From contig NZ_QAOW01000003.1 of the NCBI RefSeq assembly GCF_003051005.1, forward strand, positions 310,001-374,000: 64,000 nt of DNA, written 5' to 3'. The DNA comes from Rhodococcus sp. OK519. GTDB taxonomy: Bacteria > Actinomycetota > Actinomycetes > Mycobacteriales > Mycobacteriaceae. Below are positions 36,315-44,751 of the stretch, piece after piece. The notes below the pieces were generated by a model that saw only the letters and a list, made by a program, of their open reading frames with translations, searched no databases and had not been told where the DNA came from. Within the stretch, counting starts at the first letter, position 1. Each line of letters begins with the position of its first letter. The position numbers and the translations under genes are program-made.

Positions 36315-37229
36315 TTATGCGCCGTAGACCGGAGTGGGGGTCTCGGCCTTGTCGAGCAGATCGGCGACAACCGGTCCGAGTTCCTTCGGATCCCAGCGGT
36401 CACCCTTGTCCTGGGTGGGTCCGTGGCGCCAGCCCTCGGCGACGGTGATCTTGCCACCCTCGACCTCGAACACGCGTCCGGTGACGTTCTTCGACTCGGC
36501 GGAGCCCAGCCACACGACCAGCGGGGAGATGTTCTCCGGTGCCATGGCGTCGAAGCCCTCCTCCGGAGCGGCCATCGCCTCGGCCATCGCGCCACCGGCA
36601 CCGACGGTCATGCGGGTGCGGGCCGCGGGGGCGATCGCGTTGACGGAGACGCCGTAGTTCTTGAGCTCGGCGGCAGCCTGGATGGTCATCTCGGCGATGC
36701 CGGCCTTGGCCGCGGCGTAGTTGCCCTGGCCGATGGAGCCCTGCAGGCCCGCGCCCGAGCTGGTGTTGATGATGCGTGCGTCCACGGGACGTCCGGCCTT
36801 GGACTCGGCGCGCCAGTATGCAGCGGCGTGGCGCAGCGGGGCGAAGTGGCCCTTGAGGTGAACGCGGATGACCGAGTCCCACTCCTGCTCGCTCATGCCG
36901 ACAAGCATGCGGTCACGCAGGAAGCCCGCGTTGTTGACCAAAACGTCGAGGCGGCCGAAATTGTCCAACGCGGTCTGGATGAGGTTCTGAGCGCCCTCCC
37001 ACGACGCGACGTCGTCACCGTTGGTGACGGCCTCGCCACCGGCAGCCTTGATCTCGGCGACAACCTGCTCGGCAGGGGTCTCGCCGGTGTTGGAGCCGTC
37101 GCCGCCGACACCGATGTCGTTGACGACGACCTTGGCGCCCTCGGCCGCGAAGGCCAGCGCGTGGGCGCGACCGATTCCACGGCCGGCGCCGGTGATGATG
37201 ACGACTCGGCCGTCAAGCAAACCGCTCAC
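36315..37229 (-). CDS. Short-chain dehydrogenase, ring C/D regulon (Rv3548c type)
   Basis: The 304-residue SDR has TGAGRGIG near residue 14, NNAG, INTSSGAGLQGSIGQGNYAAAK with the catalytic Ser, Tyr and Lys, and a C-terminal extension. Like hsd4A it belongs to the MFE-2-like 3-hydroxyacyl-CoA dehydrogenase group. GTG at 37229 has AAGGAG upstream, 9 bp after the stop of the next SDR. Rv3548c is in the KstR2 regulon, but its reaction is not settled. Confidence 0.88.
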   Translation of the reverse strand: MSGLLDGRVVIITGAGRGIGRAHALAFAAEGAKVVVNDIGVGGDGSNTGETPAEQVVAEIKAAGGEAVTNGDDVASWEGAQNLIQTALDNFGRLDVLVNNAGFLRDRMLVGMSEQEWDSVIRVHLKGHFAPLRHAAAYWRAESKAGRPVDARIINTSSGAGLQGSIGQGNYAAAKAGIAEMTIQAAAELKNYGVSVNAIAPAARTRMTVGAGGAMAEAMAAPEEGFDAMAPENISPLVVWLGSAESKNVTGRVFEVEGGKITVAEGWRHGPTQDKGDRWDPKELGPVVADLLDKAETPTPVYGA

Positions 37230-37238
37230 TTGTTCTCC

Positions 37239-38012
37239 TTAAGTAGTAGCCGCGGCCAGGAAGGCCGGGCGCTCGCCGCCGCCGTGGACGGTAAGTGTCG
37301 AACCGCTGACGTAGGCCGCCAACGGGGATGCCAGGAATGTCGCACAGTTGCCGATGTCCTCGGGACGGGCCATCCGACCCAGCGGGACGGTACTGCCGAC
37401 GGCCTCGATGCCGGCGTCGTCTCCGTAGTGCAGGTGGCTCAGCTCGGTCTGCACCAGTCCGACGACGATCGAGTTGACCCGCACCTTGGGGGCCCACTCG
37501 ACGGACAGGCTCGCCGCAAGGGAGTCGATGCCGGCCTTGGCCGCGCCGTAGGCCGCGGTGCCCGGCGACGGACGGCTGCCACTGACGCTGGAGATCATCA
37601 CGATCGAGCCGCCGTCCTCCTGCTTCTGCATGACCGCGTTGGCGATCTGCGAGATCAGCAGTGGCGCGAGCAGGTTCAGCTCGACGATCTTGGAGTGGAA
37701 CTTGGGGCTCGCGTCCGCCGCCATCGCGAACGGTGCGCCGCCGGCGTTGTTGACGACCGAGTCGAGCCGGCCGTACTTCGCGACGATCTGGTCGATCATC
37801 GACTGCACCTGTTCGGGGTCGCGGACGTCGCACGCGATGAAGTCGACACCGCGGCCGTCGACCTCGATGGGCTCGGCGGTGTCCTCCCTCGGACGACGCG
37901 CGCACGTGACGACCGTTGCGCCCGCACGCAGGAAGGACCGGCTGATTCCGGCTCCGATTCCGCGCACTCCGCCGGTCACCAGTACGACCTTGCCTTCGAG
38001 ACCGAGATCCAC
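37239..38012 (-). CDS. Short-chain dehydrogenase, ring C/D regulon (Rv3549c type)
   Basis: The 257-residue classical SDR has TGGVRGIG, CDV, NNAG, MISSVSGSRPSPGTAAYGAAK and SGSTLTVHGGGERP. GTG at 38012 (VDLGLEGKVVLVTGG) is chosen because GGGAGG lies six bases upstream; the frame extends further upstream without support and across the operator. It is first of a two-SDR operon divergent from echA20, with the KstR2-type palindrome between. It probably oxidises a hydroxyl during HIP ring degradation; the exact step is not known. Confidence 0.88.
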   Translation of the reverse strand: MDLGLEGKVVLVTGGVRGIGAGISRSFLRAGATVVTCARRPREDTAEPIEVDGRGVDFIACDVRDPEQVQSMIDQIVAKYGRLDSVVNNAGGAPFAMAADASPKFHSKIVELNLLAPLLISQIANAVMQKQEDGGSIVMISSVSGSRPSPGTAAYGAAKAGIDSLAASLSVEWAPKVRVNSIVVGLVQTELSHLHYGDDAGIEAVGSTVPLGRMARPEDIGNCATFLASPLAAYVSGSTLTVHGGGERPAFLAAATT

Positions 38013-38064
38013 CTTGTTCCTCCCTGAAGCGGCACGGGTCATCCGCACCCGTCTGTGATAACTT

Positions 38065-38082
38065 ACCAAGCAATCGCTTGGT
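38065..38082. promoter_or_regulatory. KstR2-type operator between the SDR operon and the echA20 operon
   Basis: ACCAAGCAATCGCTTGGT is a palindrome of two 7-base arms around AATC. It lies 52 bp from the SDR start and 27 bp from echA20. The same arms occur at 53250 and 55415. Confidence 0.82.
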
Positions 38083-38109
38083 TCGGTCAACAGACGTAAG
38101 GAACATGCC

Positions 38110-38895
38110 ATGGGCATCACTTCGACCTCGGACGGTGCCGGGATCACCACGGTCACCGTCGACTACCCGCCCGTGAACGCCATCCCGTCCAAGGGCTGGT
38201 TCGAGTTGGCCGACGCCATCCTCGCGGCGGGCAAGGATCCCGAGACCCACGTGGTGATCCTCCGAGCCGAGGGACGCGGCTTCAACGCCGGCGTCGACAT
38301 CAAGGAAATGCAGGCCACCGAGGGCCACGGCGCGCTGATCGACGCCAACCGCGGCTGCGCTGCGGCCTTCTCCGCGGTCTACGACTGCGAGGTGCCCGTC
38401 GTGGTCGCCGTCAACGGCTTCTGTGTCGGCGGCGGCGTCGGCCTGGTCGGCAACGCGGACGTCATCGTCGCGTCCGACGACGCCATCTTCGGCCTGCCCG
38501 AGGTCGACCGCGGCGCGCTCGGTGCGGCCACGCACCTCGCCCGCCTGGTCCCGCAGCACATGATGCGCACGCTGTACTACACGGCCAAGAACGTCGACGC
38601 CCAGACGCTCAAGCACTTCGGTTCCGTCTACGACGTGGTCCCGCGCGCCGAGCTCGACGCCTGCGCACTGAAGATCGCCGGCGAGATCGCGGCCAAGGAC
38701 ACCCGGGTCATCCGCCGTGCCAAGGAAGCCATCAACCGCATCGACGTGATGGACGTCCACACCAGCTACCGGATCGAGCAGGGCTTCACGTTCGAGCTCA
38801 ACCTCGCCGGCGTCGCCGACGAGCACCGCGACGAGTTCGTCGCAACCGGCAAGCCGAAGTCGAACACCACCGCACCCAAGGGAGACAGCAAGTAA
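38110..38895 (+). CDS. echA20: Crotonase-family ring hydrolase EchA20
   Basis: The 261-residue crotonase-fold enzyme has AEGRGFNAGVDIKEMQ for the oxyanion hole and GLPEVDRGALGAATH with the distal glutamate. The proximal hydratase Glu place is occupied by Val or Gly (GGGVGLVGNAD), in line with a hydrolase rather than a hydratase. Homologue Rv3550 opens a ring of the C/D intermediate HIEC-CoA. The stop and the ipdA start share a base (TAATG), so it is the first gene of the tightly coupled echA20-ipdA-ipdB-ipdC operon. Confidence 0.94.
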   Translation: MGITSTSDGAGITTVTVDYPPVNAIPSKGWFELADAILAAGKDPETHVVILRAEGRGFNAGVDIKEMQATEGHGALIDANRGCAAAFSAVYDCEVPVVVAVNGFCVGGGVGLVGNADVIVASDDAIFGLPEVDRGALGAATHLARLVPQHMMRTLYYTAKNVDAQTLKHFGSVYDVVPRAELDACALKIAGEIAAKDTRVIRRAKEAINRIDVMDVHTSYRIEQGFTFELNLAGVADEHRDEFVATGKPKSNTTAPKGDSK

Positions 38896-39785
38896 TGGCT
38901 GAGAAGCGCGAAAAGCGCCGCTCACTGGATGAGGCAGTCGCCGGTATCCAGAGCGGGATGACCATCGGCATCGGCGGCTGGGGCTCGCGGCGCAAGCCGA
39001 TGGCCCTCGTGCGCGCGCTGCTGCGTAGCGACGTCACGGACCTGACCGTCGTCGGATACCTCGGCCCGGACCTCGGCCTGCTGATCTCCGCCGGCAAGGT
39101 CAAGCGCGCCTACTACGGCTTCGTGTCCCTGGACTCGGCTCCGTTCTACGACCCCTGGTTCGCCCAGGCCCGCGTCGCCGGGACCATCGAGTCCCGCGAG
39201 ATGGACGAGGGCATGGTCAAGGCCGGCCTGCAGGCCGCCGCAGCGCGCCTGCCGTTCATGCCGATCCGTGCCGGCCTCGGCTCGGATGCGCAGACCGTCT
39301 GGGGCGACGAGCTCAAGACCGTCGCGTCCCCGTACCCGGACGCCGATGGCCGCACCGAGTCCGTCATCGCGATGCCCGCGCTGAAGCTCGACGCTGCTCT
39401 GGTCCACCTGGACCTGGCCGACGAGCGCGGCAACGCCGCATACACCGGTGTCGACCCGTACTTCGACGACCTGTTCTGCCTCGCAGCCGAGCAGCGCATC
39501 CTCAGCGTCGACAAGATCGTCTCCACCGAGGAGCTCGTCAAGTCCGTCCCGAATCAGGCCCTGATCCTGAATCGCTCGATGGTCGACACCGTCACCGAGG
39601 CTCCGAACGGCGCTCACTTCACCTTCGCCGGCGGCTACAAGCGCGACGAGAAGTTCCAGCGCCACTACGCCGAGTCCGCCAAGACCCCCGAGGCGTGGCA
39701 GACCTTCGCCGACACCTACCTGTCCGGCAGCGAGGACGACTACCAGGCCGCCGTGCGCAAGTTCGCAGAGGAGCAGAAGTCATGA
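38895..39785 (+). CDS. ipdA: COCHEA-CoA hydrolase alpha subunit IpdA
   Basis: The 296-residue class I CoA-transferase-like alpha subunit opens MAEKREKRRSLDEAVAG, with GMTIGIGGWGSRRKPMAL (the GxGG motif) and DLGLLISAGKVKRAYYGFVSLD. IpdA and IpdB form a hydrolase that opens the last ring (ring C) of the steroid nucleus rather than a CoA transferase. It overlaps ipdB by ATGA. Known orthologue: Rv3551. Confidence 0.95.
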   Translation: MAEKREKRRSLDEAVAGIQSGMTIGIGGWGSRRKPMALVRALLRSDVTDLTVVGYLGPDLGLLISAGKVKRAYYGFVSLDSAPFYDPWFAQARVAGTIESREMDEGMVKAGLQAAAARLPFMPIRAGLGSDAQTVWGDELKTVASPYPDADGRTESVIAMPALKLDAALVHLDLADERGNAAYTGVDPYFDDLFCLAAEQRILSVDKIVSTEELVKSVPNQALILNRSMVDTVTEAPNGAHFTFAGGYKRDEKFQRHYAESAKTPEAWQTFADTYLSGSEDDYQAAVRKFAEEQKS

Positions 39786-40531
39786 CCGAGGTAACCCGCG
39801 CGGAGTACTGCGCCATCGCGTGCGCCGAGTTGTTCGCCGATGCCGGCGAGATCTTCGCCTCCCCCATGGCGACGCTGCCGCTGATCGGTGCCCGCCTGGC
39901 CAAGCTCACCACCGAGCCGGACCTGATCATCACCGACGGCGAGGCCATGATCCTGGCCGAGGCCCCGGCCATCGGCGCCAGCGCGCCGATCGAGGGCTAC
40001 ATCCCGTTCTCGAAGGTGTTCGACGTGGTTGCATCGGGTCGTCGCCACGTGGTGATGGGTGCGAACCAGATCGACAAGTTCGGCAACCAGAACCTCTCGG
40101 CGTTCGGCCCGCTGGACAAGCCGACCCGCCAGATGTTCGGCCTGCGCGGCGCCCCCGGCAACACCATCAACCACGCCACCAGCTACTGGGTGGGCAAGCA
40201 CTCCTCGCGCGTGTTCGCCGACAAGGTCGATGTGGTGTGCGGTGTCGGCTACGACAAGGTCGACCCGGAGAACCCGGCGTTCCGCTTCCTGAAGAACCAC
40301 CAGGTCGTCACGAACCTCGGTGTGTTCGACTTCCAGGGCCCCGGCCAGACGATGCGCGCAGTGAGCCTGCACCCCGGCGTCACCGCCGAGGACGTCAAGG
40401 CCAACACCTCCTTCGAGATCGCCGGTCTGGACTCGGCGGGCATCACCCGTGAGCCCACCGCCGAGGAGCTGCGCCTGATCCGCGAGGTCATCGACCCGAA
40501 GAGCCTGCGTGACCGCGAGGTCTCGCTGTGA
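39782..40531 (+). CDS. ipdB: COCHEA-CoA hydrolase beta subunit IpdB
   Basis: The 249-residue beta subunit starts MTEVTRAEYCAIACAELFAD. It shows IEGYIPFSKVFDVVASGRRHVVMGANQIDKFGNQN and ends with a small helical tail. It overlaps ipdA upstream (ATGA) and ipdC downstream (GTGA), so stoichiometric translation is likely. The orthologue Rv3552 forms the IpdAB ring-opening hydrolase. Confidence 0.95.
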   Translation: MTEVTRAEYCAIACAELFADAGEIFASPMATLPLIGARLAKLTTEPDLIITDGEAMILAEAPAIGASAPIEGYIPFSKVFDVVASGRRHVVMGANQIDKFGNQNLSAFGPLDKPTRQMFGLRGAPGNTINHATSYWVGKHSSRVFADKVDVVCGVGYDKVDPENPAFRFLKNHQVVTNLGVFDFQGPGQTMRAVSLHPGVTAEDVKANTSFEIAGLDSAGITREPTAEELRLIREVIDPKSLRDREVSL

Positions 40532-41592
40532 ACCAGGTGCTGAAGACGCCGTTCACCGAACTGGTGGGCGTCGAGCATCCGATCGTGCAGACGGGCATGG
40601 GCTGGGTTTCCGGCCCGCGCCTGACCGCGGCCACCGCCAACGCGGGCGGCCTCGGCATCCTCGCCTCGGCGACGATGACGTACGAGGAGCTCGAGGCTGC
40701 GGTCATCAAGACCAAGCAGCTGACCGACAAGCCGTTCGGCGTCAACATGCGTGCCGACGCGTCGGATGCCTCGAAGCGCTGCGATCTGCTGATCCGCGAG
40801 GGCGTCAAGGTCGCGTCGTTCGCCTTGGCACCCAAGAAGGAACTGATCGCCAAGCTCAAGGACAACGGGATCGTCGTGATCCCGTCGATCGGTGCGGCCA
40901 AGCACGCCGTCAAGGTGGCCTCGTGGGGCGCCGACGCGGTGATCGTGCAGGGCGGTGAGGGCGGTGGCCACACCGGCGGTGTCGCTACGACGCTGCTGCT
41001 GCCGTCCGTGCTCGACGCGGTCGACATCCCGGTCGTCGCCGGCGGCGGATTCTTCGACGGTCGCGGCCTGGCCGCGGCGCTGTCGTACGGTGCCGCTGGC
41101 GTCGCGATGGGCACCCGCTTCCTCCTCACGAGCGACTCGGCGGTGCCGGACTCGGTCAAGCAGGAGTACCTCAAGCGCAGCCTCACGGACACCACGGTGT
41201 CGAAGAAGGTCGACGGCATGCCGCACCGCGTGCTCAACACCGAGCTCGTGGATGCGCTGGAGAAGTCCAGCTACGCAAAGGGACTCGTCGCGGCTACCAA
41301 GAACGCGATGAAGTTCAAGGCGATGACGGGCATGAAGTGGACGACGCTGGCGAAGGACGGCCTCGCCATGAAGAAGTCCGGCGACCGCACGTGGCAGCAG
41401 ATCATCATGGCCGCCAACACCCCGATGCTGCTCAAGGCCGGTCTGGTCGAGGGCAACACCGAAGCCGGCGTGCTCGCGTCCGGTCAGGTCGTCGGCATGA
41501 TCAACGACCTGCCCAGCTGCAAGGAACTGATCGAGCGCATCATGGCCGACGCCGCGGCGCGCATCGATGCACTTGGAGACCTCAAGGCCTGA
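40528..41592 (+). CDS. ipdC: Flavin-dependent oxidoreductase IpdC
   Basis: The 354-residue TIM-barrel FMN protein of the nitronate monooxygenase superfamily opens VNQVLKTPFTELVGVEHPIVQTG. It has VQGGEGGGHTGGVATTLLLP and AGGGFFDGRGLAAALSYGAAGVAMGTRF. GTG at 40528 overlaps the ipdB stop (GTGA). IpdC (Rv3553) is needed for HIP catabolism and reduces or dehydrogenates a ring C/D CoA intermediate. It closes the operon before a terminator. Confidence 0.94.
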   Translation: MNQVLKTPFTELVGVEHPIVQTGMGWVSGPRLTAATANAGGLGILASATMTYEELEAAVIKTKQLTDKPFGVNMRADASDASKRCDLLIREGVKVASFALAPKKELIAKLKDNGIVVIPSIGAAKHAVKVASWGADAVIVQGGEGGGHTGGVATTLLLPSVLDAVDIPVVAGGGFFDGRGLAAALSYGAAGVAMGTRFLLTSDSAVPDSVKQEYLKRSLTDTTVSKKVDGMPHRVLNTELVDALEKSSYAKGLVAATKNAMKFKAMTGMKWTTLAKDGLAMKKSGDRTWQQIIMAANTPMLLKAGLVEGNTEAGVLASGQVVGMINDLPSCKELIERIMADAAARIDALGDLKA

Positions 41593-41613
41593 CCGGCTTC
41601 CCGGCTCTCCGCT

Positions 41614-41656
41614 GAAGGGACCCTTCATACGCCACCAGCGCGTGAGGGGTCCCTTC
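41614..41656. terminator. Terminator after ipdC
   Basis: GAAGGGACCC (41614-41623) pairs with GGGTCCCTTC (41647-41656), with further pairing inside; TTCCGTTTC follows. It sits between convergent stops at 41592 and 41664 and shares its core with the hairpin at 23666-23716. Confidence 0.82.
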
Positions 41657-41663
41657 TTCCGTT

Positions 41664-42437
41664 TCAGGCCAATTCGCCGTCCGACTCCGCAGGCCGCGCG
41701 GGACGGGTCAGCAGCCCGCCGAGGACGTCGAGGGCATCGGTCCAGGCATCGAGGGTGCCGGGTGCCAGACGGCGGTGGTCGAGCACGCCCGGCTGCGCGA
41801 GTGTCGCGTCGAACGGCACCTCGACGAACCCCGCGATGCGCGGTGCCAACGCCGCCCTGATCGCAGCCAGGTCCACTGGGGTGTCCGGCATCTGGTGCGA
41901 GACAACGACGATGGTCCGTCCGAACACGTCCTCGCCGTACGCCGACATCACCCAGGTGAGGGCGTCACGCATACGGCTGAGAGGCTCGGACCGGGCCGGC
42001 GTGACGATCACGAGCGCGGCGTTCGAACGCAGCAGAGGCGCCAGTCGCGGCGAGCGCAGGGCGGTCCCGACGTCGTGGATCCTGGCGCTGTGCCTGGCCG
42101 CGAGCAATTCGTCGACAATCGCCGGATCGCCGAGCCGGCCGCCACCGTTGCCGACCACGACGACGCCGGCCGACGTCAGGGCCATGTGCGCCTCGAACTG
42201 GCGAATCGAACGGGCCGCATCGACCATCCCACACCCGGTGCGGGAGAGCAGGTTACCGCTGTCGCTGGTGGCATCGACGGCCGAGACCTCCTTGCCCGTG
42301 CCTAATCTGAGGGCCGTGGCAAGGCCGAACGCGGTGGTAGTGGTTGCGGCCCCGCCCGATCCCGCGACCACCACCGCCGACACCCGTTCGGGCTCGGCGA
42401 CTTTCGGAACCCTGCGCAGCGCCACCACGTTGTTCAT
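41664..42437 (-). CDS. ParA/MinD-like protein lacking the P-loop lysines
   Basis: The 257-residue protein has the overall pattern of deviant-Walker ATPases. The first strand and loop are VSAVVVAGSGGAATTTTAFGLA, then the EVSAVDATSDSGNL acidic segment, NAALVIVTPARSEPLSRM and RTIVVVSHQMPD. The place of KGGxGKT reads SGGAATTT, so both lysines are gone and classical ATP hydrolysis is unlikely. ATG at 42437 overlaps the upstream gene (ATGA). It is third of a three-gene minus-strand set with a membrane protein and a glycine-zipper protein. Function unknown; a scaffold or positioning role is conceivable. Confidence 0.75.
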   Translation of the reverse strand: MNNVVALRRVPKVAEPERVSAVVVAGSGGAATTTTAFGLATALRLGTGKEVSAVDATSDSGNLLSRTGCGMVDAARSIRQFEAHMALTSAGVVVVGNGGGRLGDPAIVDELLAARHSARIHDVGTALRSPRLAPLLRSNAALVIVTPARSEPLSRMRDALTWVMSAYGEDVFGRTIVVVSHQMPDTPVDLAAIRAALAPRIAGFVEVPFDATLAQPGVLDHRRLAPGTLDAWTDALDVLGGLLTRPARPAESDGELA

Positions 42438-43216
42438 CGCAGATCCTCCACCTTCGCGATCCTGAATCCGCCGGGTGAAGCAGCGACGGTGATGCGCTGA
42501 CGGATGGCGCCGTCGGTGCCGTCGGGCATCCGCAGTCCGAGGTCGACCTCGTAGGTGTTCGGATTCTCGGTGGACGCGATGGTGACACAGTGTTCGGTGC
42601 CGGCGGGAACGTCGTCGATCCACTTCTGGATCTCCGGAACCGGATTGGGCGTGACCATCAGCGACGCCACCCGGCCGCCGTCCCGTTCGACGTAGTACGC
42701 GTGGTCGAACGCACGGATCGCGCCGGGCCCGTTGTCGACGCTCCCCGGGCCTCGACCGACGCTCCTGCCCGCGCTCACCGCGTCGGCGCACCAGGCTGTC
42801 GAGACCGCCGGGGTCCCCGAATCGGCAGAGGTCTCCCCCGGCACCGGCACGGCCGATCCGACGGTCTCCCGGTCACCGCCCAGGAGCACCGCCGCGGCCG
42901 CGGCGCCGGCGACGCACAGGAGCGAAACCGCGGCGCCCGCCAGGTAGAGCGGCTTCCTCGGCCGGCGCGGGGCGGGTGCGCCGGAATGCTTCGCCGGTGC
43001 CGCCGCAAGCCAGGTGGGGCGGTACTCGAAGTCGGACACCGATTCCTCGTCGACCGTCTGCACGTCGGCAGCGACCACTTCCGCCGCGACCTGGTCCACC
43101 GGCTCACGGACGATCGCAACCGGTTGCACAACAGCACTTTCTGGCACCTCTGCCGATCCGAACTGCTCAGTCACGTCCGGGAACAGTGCGGGTCCGTTCC
43201 GATTGTCGGTCGCCAT
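42434..43216 (-). CDS. Single-pass membrane protein with extracytoplasmic domain, unknown function
   Basis: The 260-residue protein has an acidic cytoplasmic part (1-82), a basic stretch PRRPRKP, one transmembrane helix (about 90-113) and an outside domain with two cysteines (TAWCADAV and EHCVTIAS). These probably form a disulfide. The outside domain resembles the fold of small actinobacterial secretion-accessory domains with GAIRAFDHAYYVERDGGRVASL, but I cannot name a family. ATG at 43216 follows GGAGGAGAA. It overlaps the ParA-like gene by ATGA, so the two are produced together. Confidence 0.8.
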   Translation of the reverse strand: MATDNRNGPALFPDVTEQFGSAEVPESAVVQPVAIVREPVDQVAAEVVAADVQTVDEESVSDFEYRPTWLAAAPAKHSGAPAPRRPRKPLYLAGAAVSLLCVAGAAAAAVLLGGDRETVGSAVPVPGETSADSGTPAVSTAWCADAVSAGRSVGRGPGSVDNGPGAIRAFDHAYYVERDGGRVASLMVTPNPVPEIQKWIDDVPAGTEHCVTIASTENPNTYEVDLGLRMPDGTDGAIRQRITVAASPGGFRIAKVEDLR

Positions 43217-43269
43217 TTCTCCTCCGAGGTAGGCGGGTGGGGCGGAATACAACCCGCCCCACCCGGGTC

Positions 43270-44448
43270 TCAAGCCTGGACGCCGGCGCCGACGGCCTCG
43301 CCGATCATGTTCGCGGCGACGCCCAGGGAGGATTCCTGGACGAATCCGGTAAGCCTGGCGTCGATCTGTCCGAGCAACTGCCCGCCGCCGGGCTGTGCCG
43401 CCACGAAATCACGTGCCTGACGGTCGATTCCGGGCGCAGCATTCACGATGTCCCGCACTGCCGACGTGGCCGCGCCACCGACCGGGTTGGTCTCCCACTG
43501 TGCGAGGGCGTCCTTCGTCTGGGTGGTGACCGCGGGCTTGTCGACGTCGTTGAAGTAGCTACGCACCTCGGCGGGGAGTTCCTGCGGCTCGCCGAGGTCG
43601 CCGGCGCCGACAGTGGTGCCGGCAACAACTCCCGTGACTGCTCCGGGCACGGCACCGATCACTCCGCCGACGACAGCACCGATCGCTGTTCCGATAGTGC
43701 CGTTGGTGACGAAGACAACCTGTCCACCGGGAATCGCGAGGTCCCGTCCACCCCACATTCCCGCACCGATACTGCCGCCGATCGTCCCGCCGATGAGCGC
43801 GCCGGCGACGCCCGTCCCGATCGCACCCGCGGCGCCACCACCGATCTGCGCCGCTGCGAGTCGATTCGCGCGAGTCGTCTCGACACCCAGCGACCGCCAG
43901 AACGTCGACACCTCGGCCTCGATGACGGCGGAGGTGTTGTTGGTGCGCGCGAGGTCGCCATCGGTGATCCAGTTGGGCTGCGCCACATGGTAGGTGCCGA
44001 GGCGGAGGGTCTCGCGCGGCGCGATGATGGGCGCCGTGGGCTCGACGTACGTGGGCAGGTGCAGTTCCTCGACCCGGAAGGGTGCCACGTAGTAGTCGTC
44101 GGGCGCGTCATACGTGTTGGTGCCGTAGTCGTAGTTCTCGAGCGGCTGGTACTCGACGTCCTCGTACTGCGCAGGCGGCGCCACCCAGTACACCGGCTCG
44201 GGCTGCGCCGGTGCCGCTGTCACGCCACCCTGAGTGGTGGGCGTGGAGGTGACCCCGCCCTGGGTCCGGGGCGTCGCGGTGACGCCACCCTGTGTGGGAG
44301 GCGCCGTCGTCACACCGCCCTGGGAGGGGAGTTCGTTCGGCACGGCGGACGCCGCCCCCGACGCTGCCACGACCACCGCGGCTGCGGCGGACGGAACCAA
44401 CGCCATCTTGGCGAGCGTGCTGACCCTGCTCTTACGGTGCTTACCCAT
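43270..44448 (-). CDS. Secreted glycine-zipper protein with QGGVT repeats (insoluble-domain type)
   Basis: The 392-residue protein has a signal peptide (basic start MGKHRKSRVS, hydrophobic core, probable cut after Ala35). Four 10-residue repeats beginning QGGVT (43-82) follow, then a Tyr/Pro-rich stretch (87-160, VYWVAPPAQYEDVEYQP). Two glycine-zipper segments (203-234, 250-283) could insert into or across membranes as in pore-forming or outer-membrane spanning proteins. ATG at 44448 follows GGGGA. It is 53 bp upstream of the membrane-protein gene. Rhodococcal proteins with this layout are annotated only as 'insoluble domain protein'; function unknown. Confidence 0.8.
   Translation of the reverse strand: MGKHRKSRVSTLAKMALVPSAAAAVVVAASGAASAVPNELPSQGGVTTAPPTQGGVTATPRTQGGVTSTPTTQGGVTAAPAQPEPVYWVAPPAQYEDVEYQPLENYDYGTNTYDAPDDYYVAPFRVEELHLPTYVEPTAPIIAPRETLRLGTYHVAQPNWITDGDLARTNNTSAVIEAEVSTFWRSLGVETTRANRLAAAQIGGGAAGAIGTGVAGALIGGTIGGSIGAGMWGGRDLAIPGGQVVFVTNGTIGTAIGAVVGGVIGAVPGAVTGVVAGTTVGAGDLGEPQELPAEVRSYFNDVDKPAVTTQTKDALAQWETNPVGGAATSAVRDIVNAAPGIDRQARDFVAAQPGGGQLLGQIDARLTGFVQESSLGVAANMIGEAVGAGVQA
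44203..44322 (-). repeat. Four 30-bp coding repeats (QGGVT decapeptides)
   Basis: Four consecutive 30-base units each encode QGGVT followed by a variable Thr/Pro/Ala pentapeptide. Units are diverged at the DNA level, which argues for age and selection on the peptide rather than recent slippage. Confidence 0.85.
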
Positions 44449-44751
44449 CGAAAGATCCCCCCATTGGTGATTCGAGACTGAGCCGTCGCTCTGTTCAGCA
44501 CCGGAGGAGCCGCGTGTCAGCGGAGACGATGAACGCCGATGCCCGGTCAGGAATGCCCGGAATGCCGGCGTGTGCGGGCGAGCACGGCCCGGCACAGCTC
44601 GAACGCGGGCATACGAATGCCCGCTCATCCCCCTCGGCATCCCTGCCGCCCCCATCACGAAAACGTCCCCCGCCGACTCGATTCCCCCGGTCGGTGTAGT
44701 GCAGAGCGCAGATTAGCAGCAGAGCCCGCCTACGTCCGCGCGCCCCTCACG
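44449..44751. other. 303-bp intergenic region
   Basis: No supported gene. The only structure seen is an 8-bp perfect stem with a 4-base loop (44605-44624, GCGGGCATACGAATGCCCGC). It lies in the presumed 5' leader of the glycine-zipper gene. Confidence 0.5.

Noticed and set aside
36051-38027. 658-codon plus-strand frame opposite the two SDR genes
   Set aside because: Spans a terminator and a gene boundary; composition is that of an antisense frame.
44203-44322. Possible CRISPR-like or satellite repeat
   Set aside because: The 30-bp units are contiguous, in frame and encode QGGVT peptides; there are no spacers.
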